From Candidatus Bathycorpusculum sp. (lineage in GTDB: Archaea; Thermoproteota; Bathyarchaeia; Bathyarchaeales; Bathycorpusculaceae), in NCBI GenBank assembly GCA_009779045.1, contig WREZ01000056.1, positions 1-7,592 on the forward strand: a stretch of DNA of 7,592 nt. Direction: 5' to 3'. The notes under the pieces were generated by a model that did not search any database, was not told where the DNA came from, and was given only the letters and a program-made list of their open reading frames with translations. Position numbers and translations under genes: made by a program. Below are positions 1 through 4,680 of the stretch, in pieces. Positions within the stretch are counted from its first letter, which is position 1; the number at the start of each line of letters is the position of its first letter.

Positions 1-121
1 ATGCAGGCGCATTGGATTTGGTTTTGTAGTTCATTTAGGGCGATTTCTTTTAGTTTGTATGCTATGGAGGTTTTGCCTTGTCCCCATGTGCCAAGTATGG
101 CGTAGTTTAAAGGTGCGGGTG

Positions 122-137
122 AGACTGTCTAAAAACT
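122..137 (+). repeat. Left terminal inverted repeat of the MITE
   Basis: AGACTGTCTAAAAACT, 16 bp, exactly complementary to 223-238. The match does not extend beyond 16 bp inward or outward. Confidence 0.9.
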
Positions 138-222
138 CAGGTTTCAACTAATCCAACCACAACATGTAGTGTACGATAAAAAAATGTGTGCTATGTGTAG
201 TGTATTGCAGTTGATGAGAGCT

Positions 223-238
223 AGTTTTTAGACAGTCT
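223..238 (-). repeat. Right terminal inverted repeat of the MITE
   Basis: AGTTTTTAGACAGTCT, the exact reverse complement of 122-137. On the minus strand it adds Q-T-V-stop directly after the ATPase proline codons, so it ends translation of the interrupted gene. Confidence 0.9.
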
Positions 239-410
239 GGGGTGGGTTTAGTTTTGCAGAGTTTTTTGCTGTTTGTTTGAAGTATTGTAGTTGTTTTGTT
301 CGGTCGGCGAAAAGGTTGGTTGTGCGGGTGTTGGTGTGAGAAGAGGTTAATGTTGTTGGTGTTATGATTTTTGTGATGATTGTGATTATAAAACATTAGA
401 TATTTTTTAG

Positions 411-698
411 GGATTTAAAAGCCAAATGAAAATGGATAGTGGGAATCATTGGATGTGGGTATTTGTTTCAGCGGCTTATACTTTGTTTGTTATTCGTAAA
501 AATCGTGGCAAAAAAGTGTTAGAGGAAGTTTTAGGCTAGGGGTTTTTGGGGTTTGTGTGTTGTGATGGTTATGGGTCTTATCCTGCGGTTACTAAGAGGA
601 TTCAGCGTTGTTGGACGCATTTGTTGCGGGATGCTAAAGAGGTGTCTAACCATTGCCGGGAGGTGCGGGGGTTGTATAGAGGTTTGAAGTTTTGTTTG
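411..698 (+). pseudogene. IS66-like DDE transposase, internal fragment with in-frame stop
   Basis: One frame reads NHWMWVFVSAAYTLFVIRK, then RGKKVLEEVLG, a TAG at 537-539, then GFVCCDGYGSYPA and RIQRCWTHLLRDAKEVS. The pattern NHWxWVF...LFVIRxxRGxxVLEEVLG...CDGxxSYP...QRCWxHLLRDAK is the central catalytic region of IS66-type transposases. The aspartate of CDGYGSYP is one of the conserved acidic residues. Only about 95 codons remain: the N-terminal and C-terminal parts are missing and similarity fades after GLYRGLK near 695. The TAG lies in the same frame as both halves, so it is a point nonsense change and not a frameshift. The frame is closed upstream by a TAG at 408-410. The fragment is dead, and nothing links it to the 117-bp element, whose ends are not typical of IS66. 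Confidence 0.8.
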
Positions 699-726
699 AT
701 ATTCTCAGTATCGAACATAGAATCGC

Positions 727-972
727 TCATTCATATTTTCCATATTTCCCAAATTTACCATATTTCAGCTCATCTTGCAATATATCATAATTATATCCCG
801 CACTCTCGCGATATAAGCCTGTTTTAACATCACAAATTTTTTTAAATGTCGTAGAGTTATAAACTATGTTTAATGCTTGCTCTATTGTTTTTTTCTGTTC
901 CACAACAAGAATATTAGCTAAATTAACAGCTAAATGCTGTATCAATAAATCCTGCTCTTTTGTCATTTCCAT
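727..972 (-). CDS. Small cassette protein downstream of the DUF3990 gene (81 aa)
   Basis: This is the third gene of the cassette. Its ATG at 972-970 lies one base after the TAA of the DUF3990 gene, so the two are surely co-translated. A second ATG two codons in (966-964) is an equally possible start. The protein is soluble and mostly helical: a first helix around residues 4-34, then LNIVYNSTTF (about 34-43), DVKTGLY and YNYDILQDEL. I recall small proteins with this same core (YNS..F..L.D..TGLY..S..Y.YD.L..E) next to DUF3990 genes in gut bacteria, but cannot name a family with certainty. The C-terminus, KYGKFGKYGKYE, is low-complexity and comes from a 9-bp tandem repeat, so it is probably a recent extension. 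A role as partner or antitoxin of the DUF3990 protein is inference from position only. Confidence 0.75.
   Translation of the reverse strand: MEMTKEQDLLIQHLAVNLANILVVEQKKTIEQALNIVYNSTTFKKICDVKTGLYRESAGYNYDILQDELKYGKFGKYGKYE
730..765 (-). repeat. Four tandem copies of a 9-bp unit encoding K-Y/F-G
   Basis: Plus-strand units are TTCATATTT, TCCATATTT, CCCAAATTT and ACCATATTT, which read on the coding strand as AAATATGGN-type codons Lys-Tyr/Phe-Gly(Glu). The array occupies the last 12 codons of the 81-aa protein, directly before its stop. Unit length is a multiple of three, so copy-number change would lengthen or shorten the tail without shifting the frame. Confidence 0.85.
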
Positions 973-973
973 A

Positions 974-1471
974 TTATTCCACAGCCTTTAGATATACTAT
1001 AGCCTTTTGGGCATGAAAAGAATACTGATTCGTCAGATTTTTAAATGTAATTTGTTTAACAACATCATCTAAAGTCATAAAGCCGTCACGAAACAGGTCA
1101 AACGTACCCACTAAGTCATCATTTGCAACCGCACCTATAACTACATCATATTTATTATCACCGTTATAGAGCCTATTTTCTACATCACTAAAATCTTTCT
1201 CTCTATTGTTCATAACAAATAAAGCCCAATCTTTACTTGGACTGTCAAATTTAAGTATATTTAAAGCAACATCTTTAAAAATTCCATCGCTGAGCTCAAA
1301 CTCGCTTACATAGGGGTTTCCGCCGAACCTATCTGCAACCCTGATAGCCATTTTTTCAGCCTGCTCTTTAATTTCGGTCAAATAGAACCCACGTCCGAAG
1401 TCTTTGAAAGGACGTGCTTTTGATAAATCAATATTTGTTATTTTTATGTTAGACCCGTGATAGAGTATCAT
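974..1471 (-). CDS. DUF3990 protein, predicted ADP-ribosyltransferase fold (165 aa)
   Basis: Features of the DUF3990 family, placed by fold in the ADP-ribosyltransferase superfamily, are visible in order: LYHGSN at residues 3-8 (candidate NAD-contacting His5), FGRGFYLT at 25-32 (candidate Tyr30), a central YDVVIGAVANDD, and a C-terminal NQYSFHAQKA (148-157) with Gln149 as the candidate third member of an H-Y-[E/D/Q] triad. The family relationship is recalled, and the triad assignment is my reading of motifs, not an alignment. The start used is ATG 1471-1469, not an in-frame ATG eight codons earlier. It overlaps the upstream TGA as ATGA and is preceded by GGAGG about 7 nt away, a strong ribosome binding site. 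The gene is intact. Likely role: a cytosolic effector or toxin modifying a cellular target, controlled by its two small neighbours. Target and activity are unknown. Confidence 0.85.
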   Translation of the reverse strand: MILYHGSNIKITNIDLSKARPFKDFGRGFYLTEIKEQAEKMAIRVADRFGGNPYVSEFELSDGIFKDVALNILKFDSPSKDWALFVMNNREKDFSDVENRLYNGDNKYDVVIGAVANDDLVGTFDLFRDGFMTLDDVVKQITFKNLTNQYSFHAQKAIVYLKAVE

Positions 1472-1701
1472 ATTAGCCCTCCGTTTTTTCGGCAAATATC
1501 CTGCATATCGTCTATAGCGTCATTAATACTTAAGGTATGTTCTATTTCATAATGGTTTATAACAAATTGTAAACCGCCGTAATTTTCAAGATATTTGTAG
1601 GCTTCGATGAAAGATAAATTAAACTCATCCGCAAATTTTTTAATACATAATACCACGTATGACAAAATTTTGTAAGTTTTGTTCTCAGCAGTTACTTTCA
1701 T
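1468..1701 (-). CDS. DUF3791 protein (77 aa), first gene of the cassette
   Basis: This is a small helical protein with the DUF3791 pattern: a first helix (about 10-27), SFIEAYKYLENYGG (30-43), then HYEIEHTLS (50-58) and a last helix ending CRKNGG. DUF3791 proteins are commonly encoded beside DUF3990 proteins in gut Firmicutes and Bacteroidetes, which fits here. The start chosen is ATG 1701-1699, with GGGGTGA (1714-1708) six bases upstream. A GTG one codon earlier (1704) would sit only three bases from that site. Its TGA overlaps the next gene's ATG (ATGA), indicating translational coupling. By analogy with type II toxin-antitoxin operons, a small first gene could encode an antidote. This is inference, and no DNA-binding motif is evident. 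Confidence 0.85.
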   Translation of the reverse strand: MKVTAENKTYKILSYVVLCIKKFADEFNLSFIEAYKYLENYGGLQFVINHYEIEHTLSINDAIDDMQDICRKNGGLI

Positions 1702-1722
1702 CACTTTTCACCCCACATAAAC

Positions 1723-1751
1723 ATTATATAGCAGCCACCTTAAAATTTCAA
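1723..1751 (-). promoter_or_regulatory. Promoter of the DUF3791-DUF3990 cassette
   Basis: On the minus strand, TTGAAA (1751-1746) and TATAAT (1728-1723) are separated by exactly 17 nt, a near-perfect bacterial sigma-70 promoter. The predicted transcript start near 1716 would leave a leader of about 15 nt carrying the GGGGTGA ribosome site. If the host is an archaeon, TATATAAT (1730-1723) could instead act as a TATA box giving an almost leaderless mRNA. Confidence 0.65.
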
Positions 1752-1965
1752 CCGTTTTTTATCAGTGAATACTTTCCTTTATTACAACCACTACACTCTT
1801 TTAAGTACACCAGTTTTAGATTCTAGTTCCAAGCTCACATAATCTGTCAGGGCTATAGCAAAGTATGGACAGCTGCCACTATTAAAACATTAAAAGTAAA
1901 AAAAGTAAAATTTTCCCTCAAAATGAACCACCAGAACCCAAAGACATGGGTCTTAATGTGTTTAC
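1752..1965. other. Non-coding spacer between the cassette promoter and a gene remnant
   Basis: No coding frame, RNA gene or clear repeat was found on either strand. The only structure is a weak hairpin, AAGAC-ATGG-GTCTT, close to 1950-1963, just beyond the stop of the minus-strand remnant. Its stem is short and no U-tract follows, so I do not call it a terminator. Confidence 0.5.
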
Positions 1966-2259
1966 TCAAGTATTTCTAAGTTTTTTAAGGGTCATCTCAA
2001 CACCGTCCAGCAGAGCTTTTGTAGGATTTTCTGCATTTTTCCCTGTGGTAATTGCCACTTCTAACTCATTTATTACATCAGGGAGCTGACTTGCTAAACG
2101 GTCTCCAGTTCCCATTTTAATTTGTTCAATTTTTTGACCGTGTTCGCGTTTGTTTTTTATTTTGACAATGTTTTTAGTTGGGTGGGGAGGTATTTTTGGA
2201 AGGTGGGTTGCAGAGTTTGAGTGATGAGTTAGTGTGTCGTAAGATAACTTAGGGGGAAA
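1966..2259 (-). pseudogene. C-terminal gene remnant of unknown family
   Basis: The minus strand is open for 97 codons from 2259 to a TGA at 1968-1966. The last 60 or so residues look like real protein: KREHGQKIEQIKMGTGDRL, then QLPDVINELEVAITTGK and ALLDGVEMTLKKLRN, a helix-rich charged C-terminus. There is no ATG, GTG or TTG upstream of an internal ATG at 2115-2113, which would give only 49 residues and has no clear ribosome site. The upstream part (beyond about 2150) turns proline/threonine-rich and resembles the A/C-rich spacers of this genome, so the true coding remnant is probably about 1966-2150. I do not recognise the family. Its position beside the cassette and transposase debris suggests another casualty of rearrangement. 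Confidence 0.5.
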
Positions 2260-2278
2260 CTATTTTGGGATAAGACTC

Positions 2279-2287
2279 TTTATATTA
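2279..2287 (+). promoter_or_regulatory. Possible archaeal TATA box for the exported protein gene
   Basis: CTTTATATT lies about 40 nt before the ATG at 2323. A start of transcription about 25 nt downstream would leave a short leader containing AGGTT (2311-2315). No bacterial -35 element at proper spacing is visible. The region is generally A/T-rich, so support is weak. Confidence 0.3.
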
Positions 2288-2322
2288 TTTAGTTGATTAA
2301 TTATAAAAACAGGTTATGGCTT

Positions 2323-2871
2323 ATGAGCACTAAAAAGGTAAAAAGTAAGCAATACAAAATTTTAGCAATTATTGCTGTTGTTGTTGTTTGTTTGTCTCTT
2401 GTTTTTGCTATGGTGTTTTTGAATGTTAAGTCAAAAACAGATTATGTTAAGACAAGTTTTAGTGAAAAGGATTTTCCTTTAGAGATAGATTTAGTTAATA
2501 CTGTTTTTAGGGTAGGTGATAAAATATCGTTTAAGGCTACAATTACTAACAATTATGGTGAAGATGTACATATAGCCACTAATGGAATGCAGCCTTTTGT
2601 ACTTTTGTTGCGCTCTACAGCAGATATGGATGATAGATGTGATTATGGTCAAACGTCTGATCCGTTAACTCATGAAATTCTAAAAGCAGGAAATAAAATT
2701 TCAAAAACATTTGAACAAGAAATTAAAGAACCCGGCACATACATTTTACAGGTACGCTATTCTATGGAGGCTTATGATGATAACGACGTTAGCGATTGCT
2801 ATGTTGCTGGCGAAAGAGTTGTTACTATTATACAGAACGCACTTGAAGACATTACTATTCACGTAAAATAA
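2323..2871 (+). CDS. Signal-anchored exported protein with predicted beta-sandwich domain (182 aa)
   Basis: The N-terminus has a lysine-rich cytoplasmic stub (residues 1-12, KKVKSKQYK) and one hydrophobic segment (about 13-33), a signal anchor or uncleaved signal peptide. The remaining 150 residues should face outside. They alternate short beta strands: a strand pair at FRVGDKISFKATITNNYGED, then QPFVLLLR, a KAGNKISKTFEQEI segment, EPGTYILQVRY, and a closing strand ITIHVK. The order 'raised-tone/ITN...F.....L.AG..I..TF......PGTY.LQVRY' is like Ig-like BsuPI-type inhibitor domains or other FN3-like exported domains, but I do not assign a family. Cys106 and Cys159 are the only cysteines in the exported part and could form a disulfide. 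ATG 2323 is preferred to the upstream TTG 2293 because AGGTT lies 8 nt before it and the lysine stub begins there. Its sense strand is T/G-rich, unlike the operon on the right. Confidence 0.7.
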   Translation: MSTKKVKSKQYKILAIIAVVVVCLSLVFAMVFLNVKSKTDYVKTSFSEKDFPLEIDLVNTVFRVGDKISFKATITNNYGEDVHIATNGMQPFVLLLRSTADMDDRCDYGQTSDPLTHEILKAGNKISKTFEQEIKEPGTYILQVRYSMEAYDDNDVSDCYVAGERVVTIIQNALEDITIHVK

Positions 2872-3029
2872 CAAAAAAACTATAACCAAAGGACATCATT
2901 GCAGCCACAAATTCATAATAATAACTACCCTTATTCTACTTTAAATACATACTACATGCACTTTAAGAGGCTACTTCCCACATATAAACTGGCTTAACAC
3001 ATAGCGTACAAACGAAAAACCATGTTTTT

Positions 3030-3287
3030 TTATCTGGCTTCATCTACTAAGTAGCTAATTAGCGAAAAAATTATAACAGGTACAAATAAATACATGCCCC
3101 AAGGAGTTGGTATGAAACTAACGACATAGTTAGCAACTATTAAGAGTATATACAGCAAAATTACACCAGCAAAAACCGCACGATTAAAAACTATGTCCAA
3201 TATAGTTGATCGTCTACTCAATGTTTCACATCCACACTTCTCTAAACGTACAAGTCGTATATTAATTTTCTTTCCCCCTACAAACAC
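3030..3287 (-). CDS. Small two-helix membrane protein (85 aa)
   Basis: The protein begins with a basic N-terminal segment containing a Cys pair (KCGCE, Cys18 and Cys20) and ends with two hydrophobic helices, about residues 38-59 (FAGVILLYILLIVANYVVSF) and 66-81 (YLFVPVIIFSLISYLV), joined by IPTPWGM. Both ends are predicted cytoplasmic. The start is uncertain: the listed start is GTG (3287-3285), but a GGGGGA stretch lies just inside the frame and no ATG follows. A TTG at the ETLSRR segment is another option. The gene stands alone on the minus strand. I do not recognise the family, and its function is unknown. Confidence 0.5.
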   Translation of the reverse strand: MFVGGKKINIRLVRLEKCGCETLSRRSTILDIVFNRAVFAGVILLYILLIVANYVVSFIPTPWGMYLFVPVIIFSLISYLVDEAR

Positions 3288-3628
3288 AGAATAACAATTC
3301 TACAAACAATTAACATAATAATACCGTTAATAACATACTAAAAAACGCATAAAAACAACACACACTTTTACAAAAAACAAAAAAATCCACAAAACAAAAC
3401 AAAGACAGGAGATTCTGTACTGTTGAAGAACATTGTAATTGTGGCGACAAAATTTTAGTAGCATAGTGTTTGTATTTAAAGGTAAAACAGGCTATAGCCG
3501 TTTACACTACAAAAACTGTCATATGTAAACAGTTGCAGTTACTAGTTTGTTGGGTATTGCAGTTGTGGGTAAATGGAACTTTTTAATAACAGGGTAAGTG
3601 AAAAGTAAGGGTAGGAAGAAAAGAGTTC
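3288..3628. other. 341-bp divergent spacer with A/C-rich tract and dyads
   Basis: This region separates two divergently transcribed membrane-protein genes and should contain both promoters. Positions 3330-3405 are almost devoid of G and T on the plus strand. A ribosome-site-like AGGAG (3408-3412) is followed by a TTG opening an 11-codon frame (3423-3458), possibly a leader peptide or chance. TTTTTAATAA near 3582-3591 is a possible TATA box for the gene at 3629. The dyads at 3482-3534 are listed separately. Confidence 0.4.
3482..3534 (+). promoter_or_regulatory. Clustered dyads, candidate operator or leader hairpins
   Basis: GGCTATAGCC (3490-3499) is a perfect 10-bp palindrome. Its arms extend outward as GTAAA-C before and GTTTAC after, with two unpaired bases on the left, giving an imperfect dyad over 3482-3505. 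A second dyad follows, AACTGT (3514-3519) and ACAGTT (3529-3534) with a 9-nt loop. Both lie about 100-150 nt upstream of the ATG at 3629, in the right place for a regulator site or a structured leader. No regulator gene is adjacent. Confidence 0.35.
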
Positions 3629-4102
3629 ATGGTAAGGGTGAAAATTAAATGTTTGGCTATGCTGTTAATGGGTATAGCAGTTTACTTAACTATGATTTAT
3701 GTAAATTTAGAAAACTTTACATACTTTTTCCTTGGTTCAGCACCACTTACATGCGCCCTTACTTTATGCATATACGCAGGTGCATTTTCTTTACTGTTTG
3801 CAATATATGTAGACCAAATTAGTAGACAAACAAGTGTTATAAGAGTGCTAAACAATATGGCACTATTATTCCTTGTTATGTTCATATGGTTTACATGCAT
3901 AAACTTAATTCAACTATCCCCTCAAACAATTATAGAAGGCGTCTATGCTATTTACTATTGGCCCATAGACTTTTTCCCTAACATACATAGCACACAATAC
4001 ATAGCAGCAATATCAGCCATTTTAACAGCCACATGCTTTATAGTCAATTGGAAATATAAACACATTAAAACTACACAACAACAACACATACAAACAACAT
4101 AG
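3629..4102 (+). CDS. Four-helix membrane protein of unknown function (157 aa)
   Basis: Four hydrophobic segments are visible, about residues 9-29, 40-62, 77-97 and 123-142, so an integral membrane protein with both ends in the cytoplasm is expected. Short charged loops occur at DQISRQTS (after helix 2) and in the N-terminal MVRVKIK. The C-terminal tail, KYKHIKTTQQQHIQTT, is low-complexity and coincides with the sense strand turning A/C-rich, so the real functional end may be NWKYKHIK. GGAAG (3614-3618) lies 10 nt before the ATG. There is no catalytic or substrate motif, and I do not recognise a family. It stands alone between long spacers. Confidence 0.6.
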   Translation: MVRVKIKCLAMLLMGIAVYLTMIYVNLENFTYFFLGSAPLTCALTLCIYAGAFSLLFAIYVDQISRQTSVIRVLNNMALLFLVMFIWFTCINLIQLSPQTIIEGVYAIYYWPIDFFPNIHSTQYIAAISAILTATCFIVNWKYKHIKTTQQQHIQTT

Positions 4103-4640
4103 TCAATACATACGTTACACACACAAATCACCAAAAACACTCCTCTACATAACATGCTCAAACTCTTGTAATAGTTTCAAGAGCAGCAGGTAATTAGTTA
4201 ATAGCTAGGTTAAAGCAAAAACATGTTATTGTAATAGTTGAGAAAAAATAGTATCAGAAATGTACTTAGGCATTTATAAATCTCTTGAGAAAATGTCCGC
4301 CATAAAACAGAGTTACTAAAAGAAGAAGAATATAAGGTCTCAATAAATTTTACTATTTTAGGATAATATCTGGTGCGAGTTAAAATGTTAAGTTATAGTG
4401 TAAACCACAAAATACATTATATCATAAGAATTAATACACAATACACAAACCAAAAAACAACAACAAACAAAAAACCCCCAAAATCGGACATTAACAGACA
4501 ACAACAAACAACAAAAACAATAGAACACAAACCAACACATCAACTCATACGGAATACAAATAATAATTCAACAATATTGAAAAAAACATAGCGCCACCAC
4601 TACAACAGTATTTGTAAACTCTATATAGGAGGAGATAAAC
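4103..4640. other. Long spacer with an extreme A/C-rich tract
   Basis: No credible gene. The first part holds a small dyad, CTCTTG (4163-4168) with CAAGAG (4178-4183), and two copies of TTGTAATAGTT (the second near 4229). Around 4260-4320 one frame reads MYLGIYKSLEKMSAIKQSY before stops, possibly decayed coding sequence. From about 4433 to 4600 the plus strand is nearly all A and C. The open frame there (4373 or 4385 to 4591) is a composition artefact with a low-complexity product rich in Asn, Thr, Gln and Lys. Confidence 0.55.
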
Positions 4641-4671
4641 ATATAATTAATTCAAATTATAACGAAAGGTG
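4641..4671 (+). promoter_or_regulatory. Putative TATA box and ribosome binding site of the carrier operon
   Basis: ATATAATTAA (4641-4650) lies about 25 nt before AAAGGTG (4665-4671), a Shine-Dalgarno-like site 9 nt ahead of ATG 4681. The GTG at 4669 is part of that site and so is unlikely to be the start. A further TATATA with an AGGAGGAG run (4622-4634) has no start codon at usable distance. It may mark an alternative upstream promoter. Confidence 0.4.
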
Positions 4672-4680
4672 CTGTATGAA

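Larger units (their letters stand above)
122..238. mobile_element. 117-bp MITE-like non-autonomous transposable element
   Basis: The element is bounded by perfect 16-bp inverted repeats, AGACTGTCTAAAAACT at 122-137 and its reverse complement at 223-238. The flanks are CGGGTG (116-121) and GGGGTG (239-244), a direct 6-bp target duplication with one mismatch. The interior carries no credible gene and contains two copies of GTAGTGTA. It sits inside the ATPase reading frame, and removing 117 + 6 bp (41 codons) restores that frame, which independently supports the boundaries and the duplication length. No transposase matching these ends is in the window, so it must have been mobilised in trans. 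I cannot assign the parent insertion-sequence family from the ends alone. Confidence 0.85.
1..317 (-). pseudogene. P-loop ATPase, N-terminal part, interrupted by a MITE and cut by the window edge
   Basis: Read on the minus strand, positions 119 to 1 encode PAPLNYAILGTWGQGK followed by TS and a helical stretch. GTWGQGKTS is a Walker A (P-loop) motif, so the product bound ATP. Upstream of the inserted element (317 to 239) the minus strand gives LFADRTKQLQYFKQ and then a segment ending in KLNPP, which looks like the usual lead-in to the P-loop of AAA/STAND-type ATPases. Removing the 117-bp insertion plus one 6-bp target copy joins the two parts in frame as KLNPPAPLNYAILG. With the insertion in place, translation would stop at a TAA at 230-228. 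No ATG, GTG or TTG start lies in this frame upstream of the lead-in (open to a TAA at 398-396). A neighbouring frame has an ATG at 396, so a frameshift or N-terminal loss is also likely. The rest of the gene lies left of the window. Its role is unknown. The Walker A call is firm and the subfamily is not. Confidence 0.75.

Noticed and set aside
148..396. 82-codon minus-strand open frame starting at ATG 396
   Set aside because: It runs out of frame with the Walker A ATPase and through the MITE, and its sequence is Asn/His-rich low complexity. At most its start belongs to a frameshifted ATPase.
4163..4183. CTCTTG/CAAGAG hairpin as a terminator of the four-helix protein gene
   Set aside because: The stem is only 6 bp with a 9-nt loop and no U-tract follows, and it lies 60 bp beyond the stop.
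4373..4591. 72-codon open frame on the plus strand with GGTG upstream of ATG 4385
   Set aside because: The product is low-complexity (Thr, Asn, Gln, Lys) and simply reflects the A/C-rich tract, which lacks G and T and so rarely makes stop codons.
4622..4634. TATATA plus AGGAGGAG as promoter and ribosome site for the carrier
   Set aside because: No start codon lies within usable distance of AGGAGGAG. AAAGGTG at 4665-4671 fits ATG 4681 better.
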